Source: CAVBBU01 sp963593765
Lineage (GTDB): Bacteria; Bacillota; Clostridia; Lachnospirales; Lachnospiraceae
Direction of reading: 5' to 3'
DNA: 7,568 nt
Assembly (NCBI GenBank): GCA_963593765.1
Contig: CAVBBU010000091.1
Span: 1 to 7,568 of the forward strand
Positions 1-6,291 of the stretch are shown in pieces. Every line of letters starts with the position of its first letter. Position 1 is the first letter of the stretch. A program made the translations under genes and the position numbers. The notes beneath the pieces are model-generated. The model was not told the DNA's origin. It was given only the letters and a program-made list of their open reading frames with translations, and did no database searches.

Positions 1-15
1 GAAATGGATAGTGTG

Positions 16-44
16 TTGTTTTTATATTAATAATATGTTAATAT
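16..44 (+). promoter_or_regulatory. Possible sigma-A promoter for the leading gene
   Basis: A TTGTTT hexamer at 16-21 and TAATAT at 39-44 are separated by 17 bases, as in a vegetative promoter. The region is nearly all A and T, so such a match could arise by chance. The -10 lies within a short inverted repeat (ATGTTA at 35-40, TAACAT at 44-49). If real, transcription would begin near 51. Confidence 0.3.
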
Positions 45-61
45 AACATTAATAAAAAACT

Positions 62-301
62 ATGAAAGGCGGGATAAATATAGACACTAAATCATTAATG
101 TATAAATTACAAAAAGCATTAAAAACAAAAGGAATAATATTATGTATTAATACTAATCAATTCTATTCTACAGAACAAGATAGATATATAACAATGTACA
201 CAGTAGTACAGAATAGAAAACAATTAATAAGAACAGCAAGTCAAATACAAGTGATAAATAAATTACAGGAAATATGGGAAGAGGTGAAGAATAATGACTA
301 A
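62..301 (+). CDS. Small phage protein of unknown function upstream of terminase
   Basis: I do not recognise a named family. The product is up to 79 residues, charged and soluble-looking, with no membrane segment or obvious catalytic motif. Its opening (DTKSLMYKLQKALKTKG) followed by a short beta-like stretch resembles, from memory only, small conserved proteins that sit just before terminase small subunit genes in Firmicutes phages. The stop codon overlaps the terminase small subunit start by 8 bases (294-301), so translation is probably coupled. The start is uncertain. ATG at 62 has no ribosome binding site before it, while a good site (AAAGGCGGG, 65-73) lies inside the reading frame, six bases before an ATA codon at 80. 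ATG at 98 is a third option. A role in packaging is suggested only by position. Confidence 0.6.
   Translation: MKGGINIDTKSLMYKLQKALKTKGIILCINTNQFYSTEQDRYITMYTVVQNRKQLIRTASQIQVINKLQEIWEEVKNND
65..73 (+). promoter_or_regulatory. Shine-Dalgarno-like site inside the first reading frame
   Basis: AAAGGCGGG lies six bases ahead of an in-frame ATA codon at 80-82. It is the only good ribosome binding site near the start of the first gene. It argues that translation may begin at ATA (80), a rare start codon, and not at ATG 62. Confidence 0.4.
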
Positions 302-746
302 AGAAACAGATAGAGAGAAAGAAGCTAAAAAACATCTTAATCAAAAACAAATAGCTTTCGCTCTTAATTATACAGAGAATCATAATATAACACAATCAGC
401 TATTAGTGCAGGATATAGTAAGAAAACAGCAAGCGTGCAAGGTTGCAATCTACTAAAGAACATTAAAGTGCGAGAATATATAGATGCCATACTCGAAAGG
501 ATACAATCCGACAAGATAGCCAATATTGAGGAAGTAATGGAGTATTTAACAAGAGTAATGAGAGGTGAAGAGAAGGACAGCTTTGACATGGAACCATCAC
601 TACAGGAGAGAACAAAGGCGGCGAATGCTTTAGCTGATAGATTAGATAATAAAGCTAAGAAGCTGGAGATTAATACAGCAGTCACCATTATAGATGATAT
701 TCCAGATGATGTAGAGGTTGAAGATGATGAAGATGATGAAGATTAA
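294..746 (+). CDS. terS: Terminase small subunit
   Basis: This is the DNA-recognition subunit of the packaging motor: it binds phage DNA and hands it to the large subunit for cutting. The 150-residue product fits the Terminase_2 family in length and layout. The N-terminal region (about residues 14-65) reads LNQKQIAFALNYTENHN, then AISAGYSKKTASVQGCNLLK and VREYI, the helix-turn-helix pattern typical of this family. A helical middle (about 75-120, ERTKAANALADRL) would support oligomerisation. The last 15 or so residues are almost all Asp and Glu. The start is supported by GAGGTG at 281-286, seven bases upstream. The gene overlaps its upstream neighbour by 8 bases and the large subunit gene by about 23, indicating coupled translation. 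Confidence 0.88.
   Translation: MTKETDREKEAKKHLNQKQIAFALNYTENHNITQSAISAGYSKKTASVQGCNLLKNIKVREYIDAILERIQSDKIANIEEVMEYLTRVMRGEEKDSFDMEPSLQERTKAANALADRLDNKAKKLEINTAVTIIDDIPDDVEVEDDEDDED
713..717 (+). promoter_or_regulatory. Ribosome binding site deciding the terL start
   Basis: AGAGG at 713-717 is six bases before ATG 724, good spacing, but directly abuts the TTG at 718. It therefore favours ATG 724 (or ATG 727) as the large subunit start over the longer TTG-initiated reading. Confidence 0.55.
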
Positions 747-1995
747 AGGAAAATCATTAACAACATGTATAGGTCCAGCTTTTTACTCCATTCATAATGA
801 TATCAAAAATGGCAAGCATACATATTATGACTTAGAAGGTGGAAGAGGTTCTTTGAAGTCCTCTTTTGTATCTGTAGAGATTGTGCATAATATGATGAAG
901 CCAGAAAACAAGAAACAACATGCTGTTGTATATAGAAAAGTAGGAGATACATTAGAGACTTCTGTATATGCTCAGATTGAATGGGCTATTGATAAGCTGG
1001 GTGTATCTCATTTATGGAAAATGACTAAATCACCTATGAGAGCAGAATATCTTCCTACTGGACAGAGAATCATATTTAAAGGCTTGGATAAAGCTCAGAA
1101 ATCTAAATCTATTAAAGTGCCTTTTGGATATATAGCTTATCTGTGGTTTGAGGAATTTGATGAGTTTGCAGGCGAAGAAGAGATAAGAAAGGTTCAGCAG
1201 TCAGTTATCAGAGGTGGAAATAAGTTCATTGTATTTAAGTCTATGAACCCTCCTAAATCAAGAAATAACTGGGCTAATGACTTTATAGAAAAGGAAAAGC
1301 TAAGACCTGATACATTAGTATCCCATACAACATATTTACAAGCCCCTAAAGAGTGGTTAGGAAAGCAGTTTATAGATGATGCAGAATGGCTCAAGCTGGT
1401 TAATCCAAGAGCATATGAACATGAGTACATGGGAATCCCTGTAGGCAATGGAACAGAAGTATTTGATAATCTTGAGATTAGAGAGATTACAGATAAAGAG
1501 ATTGCTAAATGGGATAAGCTGTATAGAGGAGTTGACTGGGGTTGGTATCCAGACCCATTCCATTATGGCTGTATGTACTATGATAAAGCAAGAATGACAC
1601 TATACATCTTTGAAGAATTTAGAACCAACAAGATGAAGAATAGTGACACAGCTCAAGTGCTCAAAGATGAGTTCAATGTAAGTCGATATGATATAGTCAC
1701 TTGTGATAGTGCTGAAGAGAAATCTGTCAGTGATTATAGAGCATATGGCATTAATGCACGACCAGCGGAGAAAGGTCCGGGAAGTGTAAGATATGGAATG
1801 AAGTGGTTACAATCACTATTGAAGATTGTTATAGACCCAAGAAGATGTCCATATACCAAGGAAGAATTTAAAAAGTATGAATATGAGTTGGATAAGGAAG
1901 GAAATCCAACATCAGCATATCCTGATGCTAATAACCACAGCATTGATATGACACGATATGCAATGGAACCAGTATGGAGAAGGAAAGGAGCTTAA
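724..1995 (+). CDS. terL: Terminase large subunit (ATPase and nuclease)
   Basis: This enzyme uses ATP to pump DNA into the prohead and cuts the concatemer. Numbering from TTG 718, the N-terminal ATPase has a Walker A-like loop GGRGSLKSS (41-49), a Walker B segment YIAYLWFEEFDEF (about 138-150) with its catalytic glutamate, and a coupling motif SMNPP (about 175-179). The C-terminal RNase H-like nuclease shows three acidic sites: VDWGW (D273), TCDSAEEKS (D330) and PDANNHSIDMTRYA (D403, D410). The pattern fits Terminase_3 plus Terminase_3C. I chose ATG 724, not TTG 718, because AGAGG (713-717) is correctly spaced from it. The gene begins inside the acidic tail of the small subunit gene. The Walker A loop has Leu where Gly or Thr is more usual; Lys and Ser are kept, so the enzyme is probably active. 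Confidence 0.95.
   Translation: MMKMMKIKGKSLTTCIGPAFYSIHNDIKNGKHTYYDLEGGRGSLKSSFVSVEIVHNMMKPENKKQHAVVYRKVGDTLETSVYAQIEWAIDKLGVSHLWKMTKSPMRAEYLPTGQRIIFKGLDKAQKSKSIKVPFGYIAYLWFEEFDEFAGEEEIRKVQQSVIRGGNKFIVFKSMNPPKSRNNWANDFIEKEKLRPDTLVSHTTYLQAPKEWLGKQFIDDAEWLKLVNPRAYEHEYMGIPVGNGTEVFDNLEIREITDKEIAKWDKLYRGVDWGWYPDPFHYGCMYYDKARMTLYIFEEFRTNKMKNSDTAQVLKDEFNVSRYDIVTCDSAEEKSVSDYRAYGINARPAEKGPGSVRYGMKWLQSLLKIVIDPRRCPYTKEEFKKYEYELDKEGNPTSAYPDANNHSIDMTRYAMEPVWRRKGA
1984..1990 (+). promoter_or_regulatory. Ribosome binding site deciding the next gene's start
   Basis: AAAGGAG sits nine bases before ATG 2000, within the last codons of terL. It supports ATG 2000 as the start of the HExxH protein over an in-frame ATG at 1958 that lies deeper inside terL with no such site. 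Confidence 0.7.
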
Positions 1996-1999
1996 TATA

Positions 2000-2341
2000 A
2001 TGAGCAATAGAGTATCTGTATTAGGTACGGATTACGCAATCTTACAGGATTGCAATACAACTAAAGATTTAAACAACAAAGGGCTTGATGGAGAAACTAA
2101 TCTGTATTCTAAAACAATAAGCATATGCAATATAGTCGATATATTAGAACCAGATAGCACAGCTTATGAGAAAGCTGTTAGATACAAGGAAACAATGAGA
2201 CATGAGATAATACATGCGTTTTTCCATGAATCTGGTTTAGATGATTATTGCATGGATGAGGTATTAGTGGACTATTTAGCTAAACAGTGGAACAAAATGT
2301 CTATAGCATTTCAGGAAGCATTGGAGGATTGTAATGAATAA
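2000..2341 (+). CDS. Predicted HExxH zinc-metallopeptidase-like protein
   Basis: This 113-residue protein contains RHEIIHAFFHESG with the zinc-binding HEIIH motif at residues 68-72. A downstream acidic helix, MDEVLVDYLAKQW, holds E87 as a plausible third ligand. The layout (beta strands with ISICN at about 40-44, a helix before HExxH, then an acidic helix) is that of small zincin-like phage proteins sometimes labelled ImmA/IrrE-like. It lacks the DNA-binding or sensor domain of true ImmA proteins, so the label is loose and the substrate is unknown. Start at ATG 2000 is chosen for the AAAGGAG site at 1984-1990. The gene lies 4 bases after terL and overlaps the next gene by 8 bases (ATGAATAA), so it is part of the late operon. 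The metal-binding reading is inferred from the motif. Confidence 0.65.
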   Translation: MSNRVSVLGTDYAILQDCNTTKDLNNKGLDGETNLYSKTISICNIVDILEPDSTAYEKAVRYKETMRHEIIHAFFHESGLDDYCMDEVLVDYLAKQWNKMSIAFQEALEDCNE

Positions 2342-2720
2342 GAAAGTTGTAAAGATAGATAGGGAAAAGCATATATTATGGTTTGATGACGGCAGTAATG
2401 AGTATTATACAACAGAAGAAGATAATAACAGCACTATTGATAAGGAATATCAGAATGGCAATCATGCCAGCTATTATGGTGGTAAAGATAATCCATATGA
2501 ATGTGTGAAAGTGATTAACGCATGGGGAGAACAGAATAACTGGGATTTTCAGGATGGTTTTTATCTCGGTACAGTTCTTAGATATTTATGTCGCAATGGT
2601 AATAAGAAAGGTAATGCTAAAGAGCAGGATTTGCAAAAATGCATTAACTATTTACAAATGTATTTAGATAAATTACAATCTACTAAGGAACATGATGAAG
2701 TTTTAGCTTATACAGAATAG
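2334..2720 (+). CDS. DUF3310 phage protein of unknown function
   Basis: The 128-residue product carries a DUF3310-like core in its second half (about residues 43-118): HASYYGGKDNPYECVKVI, then FYLGTVLRYLCRNGNKKG, then DLQKCINYLQMYLDKL. The spaced Y-G, LRYL-R and KKG-DL-KA-YL pattern is the hallmark of the family, which is common in phages but has no established biochemical role. The N-terminal 40 residues (KKVVKIDREKHILWFDDGSNEYYTTEE) look like a short beta hairpin that is less typical. TGGAGG at 2322-2327 lies six bases before the ATG, which overlaps the end of the HExxH gene. DUF3310 genes are more often seen among replication and metabolism genes, so a place between terminase and portal is notable. 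Confidence 0.75.
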   Translation: MNKKVVKIDREKHILWFDDGSNEYYTTEEDNNSTIDKEYQNGNHASYYGGKDNPYECVKVINAWGEQNNWDFQDGFYLGTVLRYLCRNGNKKGNAKEQDLQKCINYLQMYLDKLQSTKEHDEVLAYTE

Positions 2721-2731
2721 GAGATATTTAC

Positions 2732-4339
2732 ATGATTAAACGATTATTGAGACTTATTCAGGAAGCCTTGAATAAGATGTTTGCTAATAAAGATATAAAA
2801 ACAGCCTTGAGCATATCTATAGACACAATATCGCAGGATATGCAGAATGCGATTGATTTATGGCGGCAGATGTACAAAGATAACTCACCTTGGCTTGATG
2901 ATGATGCTGGAATATACTCTTTAGGGCTTGCAAAGCAGATATGTAAGGAATTACAACAGCAGGTGTTGAGTGAGCTGGAGACACATATAAGTGAGCCCGG
3001 AGTTAGTGATGATGTAGCAGATGAGGATAAACAGGCTGAGGAAGTTATAGATACAAGGGCTAAATACTTAAATGAAATATATACCAAGAGATTCTTAAAA
3101 CAGCTTCCACAGGCAATGGAAAAGGCTTTAGCATTAGGCGGTATGATTATCAAACCTTATTTTAGCAATGATAATGTATACTATGATTATTGCTATCAGG
3201 GTGAGTTCTACCCTATAAGCTTTGATGATGATGGAAATATTATAGATATAGCTTTCTATGATTCTTTCACTACTGCCGATTATGTGTATACTAAGATTGA
3301 AAGACAGGAATTTATTGCTTCTGAGCATAAGATTATAGTGACTAATACAGCTTACAGGGCTAAAGTGGTTAATAAGGATGATGATACAGTTGAACAGGAT
3401 TTAGGAAATGAGATTCCATTAACAGAGATTGACAAGTGGGCTAATTTAGAACCCTATGTGCCTATTGAGAATGTAGAGAAGCCTATGTATGGATATTTTA
3501 AAGTTCCAACAGCTAATAACATTGACCTTAATAGTCCACTTGGCATATCTATATTCAGTCCAGCGACTAAGTTAATAAGAAAGGCAGATGAACAGTTCTC
3601 CAGACTGGATTGGGAATATGATGGTGGACAGCTTGCGATTGATATAGACCCTAATGCAGTACAGTATTCTACTGAGTACTATGGTACACAAATGAAGATG
3701 GATAAATGCCAAGATAGATTGTATAGGAAAGTAGATTTAGGACAGGATGATACCTATAATGCATGGGCTCCAGCTCTTAGGGATGCTAATTATATCAATG
3801 GTCTTAATGCTTACCTGTGCAAGATTGAGGATATTATAGGGCTTGCAAGAGGTACATTATCACAGGTGGAAAGTGAAGCCAGAACAGCAACAGAATTAAA
3901 ACTGTTAAAGCAAAGAACCTATATAACAGTATCAGCTATTCAGGAAGCTATGGAAAAGGCTATCAAGGATATTGTTTATGCAACTAATGTATTAGTATCT
4001 CTTTATAGTCTTGCTCCTGAAGGCGATTATGCTACTATTATTGAGTGGCAGGATAGTATATTAACAGATACAGACACAGAGCTTGAACAACAGCTTAATC
4101 TCAAGCGTGAGGGTATTATAAGCAAGGCTGAGATAAGAGCTTGGTATAAGGGAGAACCATTAGAAAAGGCACAGCAGGAAATAGCGGCTATGGAAAAAGA
4201 AGCACAGCAACAGCAGTTAAATGATATATTCTCAGGTCTGCCATCTACAACATTAGAAAACAATGGTGCAGATGATGAGACAGATAAAAATAAACAGAAC
4301 AATACTAAACAGGATAATGAAGAAAAAGAAGAGGAGTGA
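2732..4339 (+). CDS. Portal protein, SPP1 gp6-type
   Basis: This protein forms the ring at one capsid vertex through which DNA enters and leaves and to which terminase and tail connectors dock. At 535 residues it is in the usual size range for the SPP1 gp6-like portal family. Family-like segments are the N-terminal helices with YKDNSPWL (about 47-54), AMEKALALGGMIIKPYF (about 129-145), SPLGISIFSPATKLIRKAD (about 268-286) and LARGTLSQVESEARTATE (about 371-388), the last being the conserved region near the stem and wing. The helical C-terminal part ends in a very acidic, Gln- and Asn-rich tail (about 505-535). AGGAG at 2719-2723 lies eight bases before the ATG and overlaps the upstream stop codon. 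The next gene starts 4 bases after its stop. Confidence 0.9.
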   Translation: MIKRLLRLIQEALNKMFANKDIKTALSISIDTISQDMQNAIDLWRQMYKDNSPWLDDDAGIYSLGLAKQICKELQQQVLSELETHISEPGVSDDVADEDKQAEEVIDTRAKYLNEIYTKRFLKQLPQAMEKALALGGMIIKPYFSNDNVYYDYCYQGEFYPISFDDDGNIIDIAFYDSFTTADYVYTKIERQEFIASEHKIIVTNTAYRAKVVNKDDDTVEQDLGNEIPLTEIDKWANLEPYVPIENVEKPMYGYFKVPTANNIDLNSPLGISIFSPATKLIRKADEQFSRLDWEYDGGQLAIDIDPNAVQYSTEYYGTQMKMDKCQDRLYRKVDLGQDDTYNAWAPALRDANYINGLNAYLCKIEDIIGLARGTLSQVESEARTATELKLLKQRTYITVSAIQEAMEKAIKDIVYATNVLVSLYSLAPEGDYATIIEWQDSILTDTDTELEQQLNLKREGIISKAEIRAWYKGEPLEKAQQEIAAMEKEAQQQQLNDIFSGLPSTTLENNGADDETDKNKQNNTKQDNEEKEEE

Positions 4340-4343
4340 TTAA

Positions 4344-5510
4344 ATGCTTTCTGATTCTAAATTAACAGATTATTCCTATATTGTAGCGGCAAGATTTGAA
4401 GCTATTAACACACATTATATAAAGCTAATGGCTAAACAGATAAAGGAGATAGGACAACTATCTCCTTCTAATATCTACCGACTACAGCAAATGACTAAAA
4501 TGCAACAGAATATAGATACTATTAATTATTTACTGGCACAGGAAACAGGCAGAACACTTGAGGAATTATATCAAATATATGATATGAGTGGAATGTCCTT
4601 ATATGGAGATACTTATAAGCTCTATACTGCAAGAGGGATATCACAAGTGCCATTTGAACAGAATACAAGAATACAACAGTATCTTGAAAGTATGAAACAA
4701 CTTACAGCTAATACTTTTGTTAATCTGTCTAATACAACAGCATTATATGAGCCTTATAGACATTTAGTTGATACAGCTATAGATGCTATAGTAAGCGGAA
4801 CAGGTTCCTATGATGAGCTTATAAGAGCCCAGCTTACCGATACATCACTTTCCCCACTTGTAAGAAATGCTGATGAGGGGTTAAGAATCACATATGCAAG
4901 CGGGCAAACAAGGCGATTAGATAGTGCTATTCGTATGAATGTATTAGATGGTATGAGAGAAGTCAACAATGGTATTAGAGAACAGGTTGGAAAAGAGTTT
5001 GGGGCTGATGGTGTAGAGGTTACTGTTCATGCTTTATGTGCCGCCGACCATATAGATATTCAAGGACGACAGTTTAGCAAAGAGGAGTTTGCTAGAGTTA
5101 ATGGTGCTTTAAGAAGAAAGATATCTACATGTAATTGTAAACATGCTACATTCCCGATTATCTTAGGTGTATCTGAACCAGCTTATACAGATGAGGAGCT
5201 TGCTAAATATAAGGCTAATAGTGAACAGAAAGTGACTATAGATGGCAGGGAAATGACTAAGTATGAAGCTACACAGGTACAAAGAAGAGTTGAAACAGAG
5301 ATACGAAAGGCAAAGGATAGAACTATATTTGCAGAAAATTCTGGAGATGCAGAATTAGCAAAGCAAGCTAAAGCAAGAGTTGAAGCATTAAAAAAGCATT
5401 ATAGCAATGTTTCAAGACAGGCTGGATTAACTCCTAAGATGGATAAAACTTATGTACAAGGTTATACAGGAAAACAAGTAAAACCTAAATCAATTAAATT
5501 AAATGTATAA
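4344..5510 (+). CDS. Phage minor capsid protein (Phage_min_cap2 family)
   Basis: This 388-residue product is a predicted structural or head-morphogenesis protein placed next to the portal. It matches the Phage_min_cap2 pattern: an N-terminal helical region (KLTDYSYIVAARFEAINTHYIKLMAKQIKEIG), a middle with TAIDAIVSGTGSYDELI (about 143-159), then VHALCAADHIDIQGRQF (about 228-244) and CNCKHATFPIILGVSEPAYTDEEL (about 263-286). The His/Cys-rich blocks are the signature shared with Mu gpF-like head proteins. The C-terminal 90 residues are basic and helical, with repeated KA and RR pairs. GAGGAG at 4331-4336 is seven bases before the ATG. The gene is the last in the first transcription unit and is followed within 4 bases by a strong terminator. 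The biochemical role of this family is not settled. Confidence 0.88.
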   Translation: MLSDSKLTDYSYIVAARFEAINTHYIKLMAKQIKEIGQLSPSNIYRLQQMTKMQQNIDTINYLLAQETGRTLEELYQIYDMSGMSLYGDTYKLYTARGISQVPFEQNTRIQQYLESMKQLTANTFVNLSNTTALYEPYRHLVDTAIDAIVSGTGSYDELIRAQLTDTSLSPLVRNADEGLRITYASGQTRRLDSAIRMNVLDGMREVNNGIREQVGKEFGADGVEVTVHALCAADHIDIQGRQFSKEEFARVNGALRRKISTCNCKHATFPIILGVSEPAYTDEELAKYKANSEQKVTIDGREMTKYEATQVQRRVETEIRKAKDRTIFAENSGDAELAKQAKARVEALKKHYSNVSRQAGLTPKMDKTYVQGYTGKQVKPKSIKLNV

Positions 5511-5513
5511 AAT

Positions 5514-5541
5514 AAGACCTACTCATAATCGAGTAGGTCTT
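5514..5541. terminator. Bidirectional intrinsic terminator between convergent genes
   Basis: AAGACCTACTC (5514-5524) pairs exactly with GAGTAGGTCTT (5531-5541) around the loop ATAATC. On the plus strand the stem is followed by TTATTATTA. On the minus strand it is followed by TCTTATTTTA. It begins 4 bases after the minor capsid stop and 5 bases beyond the stop of the reverse gene, so it can end both transcripts. Confidence 0.88.
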
Positions 5542-5546
5542 TATTA

Positions 5547-5951
5547 TTACCAAGCTCTATCACCATTAAGCGCCACTCCAATAGATTCTGCATATTTATC
5601 TTGAGCTGTTACAACATTATGATTATCATGCACTCTTTTTCCTATGTATCTTTCGGTGACACAAGCTGTTGAAGTTAAATGCCTTCCGTCAGTAGTCTCA
5701 AATTCCAATTCAAATTTATAAAGATACTGTTTTTCTGATAATATATTTCTTACCTCAATTAGCTTCGCTTTCTTATTTTCTACAGGCACACCATATATTC
5801 TATGTCCTATATCAGTTATTATGTAATAATTGCCTATTGCATACTTAGGCTTTGTTGTATTCAGCCAGATAAACTGGTCAAGTAATTTCTTTCCTTTAGT
5901 ATCCTCCTTTTCCATTAATTTCTGCAAAGTGTTTAATTCTGATTTCGTCAT
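5547..5951 (-). CDS. Reverse-strand phage protein of unknown function (moron-like)
   Basis: I do not recognise a named family. The 134-residue product begins with a charged helix (SELNTLQKLMEKEDTKGKK), then a stretch rich in beta-type residues: YAIGNYYIITDIGHRIYG, KLIEVRNILS and LYKFELEFETTDGRH. This suggests a small beta-barrel, followed by a basic segment (ERYIGKRVHDNHNVV). It has no signal peptide, membrane helix or evident catalytic motif. It is the only gene on the minus strand. AGGAGG (5959-5964 on that strand) is seven bases from the ATG, a perfect TTGACA-17-TATAAT promoter lies about 50 bases upstream, and a terminator follows the stop. Such self-contained units inside structural operons are typical of morons, genes often expressed independently of the lytic cycle. 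It might bind the neighbouring repeat array, but nothing in its sequence shows a DNA-binding domain. Confidence 0.82.
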   Translation of the reverse strand: MTKSELNTLQKLMEKEDTKGKKLLDQFIWLNTTKPKYAIGNYYIITDIGHRIYGVPVENKKAKLIEVRNILSEKQYLYKFELEFETTDGRHLTSTACVTERYIGKRVHDNHNVVTAQDKYAESIGVALNGDRAW

Positions 5952-5958
5952 ATAAAGA

Positions 5959-5964
5959 CCTCCT
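5959..5964 (-). promoter_or_regulatory. Consensus ribosome binding site of the reverse gene
   Basis: AGGAGG on the minus strand lies seven bases before the ATG at 5951. It is the canonical anti-16S sequence and fixes the start of this gene. Confidence 0.85.
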
Positions 5965-5999
5965 GTAATATGTATTAGAGTATTTCTACCCTTTATTGT

Positions 6000-6028
6000 A
6001 TTATACTATATTGTAATACATATGTCAA
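6000..6028 (-). promoter_or_regulatory. Perfect-consensus sigma-A promoter for the reverse gene
   Basis: Read on the minus strand, TTGACA (6028-6023) and TATAAT (6005-6000) are separated by exactly 17 bases. Both hexamers and the spacing match the vegetative consensus without a mismatch. Transcription should start near 5993, leaving about a 40-base leader before the ATG at 5951. The first repeat of the neighbouring array (core 6035-6043) lies six bases upstream of the -35, a position suited to modulation from outside the core promoter. The promoter should be recognised by host RNA polymerase alone. Confidence 0.88.
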
Positions 6029-6104
6029 TAGAAGTTATCAACAACTTCCAAAAAGTTATCAACAAAACTAAAAGTTAGACACAAAGTTATCAACATATTA
6101 ACCT

Positions 6105-6132
6105 AGTTATCAACATAAAATTGTTGATAACT
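6105..6132. repeat. Central inverted repeat where the array changes orientation
   Basis: AGTTATCAACA (6105-6115) and TGTTGATAACT (6122-6132) are perfect 11-base inverted copies around TAAAAT. This is the point at which the repeat units switch strand. A plus-strand T-rich run (TTTTATTTTT) follows, but the stem holds few G-C pairs, so I read it as paired protein-binding sites and not as a terminator. Confidence 0.7.
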
Positions 6133-6225
6133 TTTATTTTTGTCTTAATTGTGTATAACTATGTTAGTAACTTGTTGATAATTTGTTGATAAGTGCGTAA
6201 ATGTTAATAACTTTGTTGATAACTA

Positions 6226-6254
6226 TTTACATTGTTGATAATTTTGTGTATAAT
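6226..6254 (+). promoter_or_regulatory. Sigma-A promoter for scaffold and capsid genes, overlapped by repeats
   Basis: TTTACA (6226-6231) and TATAAT (6249-6254) are separated by 17 bases, one mismatch from full consensus. Transcription would begin near 6261, giving about a 63-base leader to the scaffold ATG. One exact repeat copy (6233-6241) lies in the spacer, a TGTGTATAA copy (6245-6253) covers most of the -10, and another exact copy (6214-6222) abuts the -35. A protein bound to these units would be expected to block the promoter. Because the upstream transcript is terminated at about 5541, this is probably the main promoter for the genes that follow. Confidence 0.8.
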
Positions 6255-6274
6255 ACAAAATGTAAATAATCCAT

Positions 6275-6291
6275 ATTCCAGAAAGTGGAAT
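6275..6291 (+). other. Small hairpin in the scaffold mRNA leader
   Basis: ATTCCA (6275-6280) pairs with TGGAAT (6286-6291) around the loop GAAAG, about 14 bases after the predicted transcription start. It is too short and lacks a T-run, so it is unlikely to terminate. A 5' hairpin of this kind may stabilise the highly expressed capsid mRNA, but that is an inference. Confidence 0.4.

Larger units (their letters stand above)
6033..6254. repeat. Array of about 14 DnaA-box-like short repeats
   Basis: This gene-free AT-rich stretch repeats the 9-base core TTATCAACA. Four exact plus-strand copies start at 6035, 6056, 6087 and 6107. Five exact minus-strand copies (TGTTGATAA) start at 6122, 6173, 6184, 6214 and 6233. 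Variants are TTAGACACA (6075, plus), TGTGTATAA (6150 and 6245), TGTTAGTAA (6162) and TGTTAATAA (6202). The core differs at one base from the bacterial DnaA-box consensus TTATNCACA, and the two TGTGTATAA copies (TTATACACA on the minus strand) match it fully. Many copies extend to an 11- or 12-mer, AGTTATCAACAA. Start-to-start steps on the same strand are mostly 11-12 or 18-21 bases, near one or two helical turns. The array lies between the two divergent promoters. It could be an origin-like or DnaA-titrating site, or an operator for an unknown regulator. Confidence 0.85.

Noticed and set aside
380..688. Minus-strand frame opposite the terminase small subunit
   Set aside because: It is the complement of a clear terminase gene; its hydrophobic look comes from the opposite-strand codon composition.
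1958..2341. Longer HExxH protein starting at ATG 1958
   Set aside because: That start lies inside the end of terL without a ribosome binding site. ATG 2000 has AAAGGAG at correct spacing.
2758..3153. Minus-strand open frame of 131 codons inside the portal gene
   Set aside because: It is Ser- and Cys-rich low-complexity translation of the complement of a well-supported gene, with no ribosome site or family likeness.
6105..6142. Intrinsic terminator at the central inverted repeat
   Set aside because: The stem is mostly A-T and the arms are simply two array units. There is no GC-rich stem as in the 5514-5541 terminator.
6033..6254. CRISPR array
   Set aside because: Units are only 9-12 bases, gaps are 2-19 bases, and units occur on both strands. 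CRISPR repeats are longer, same-strand and evenly spaced.
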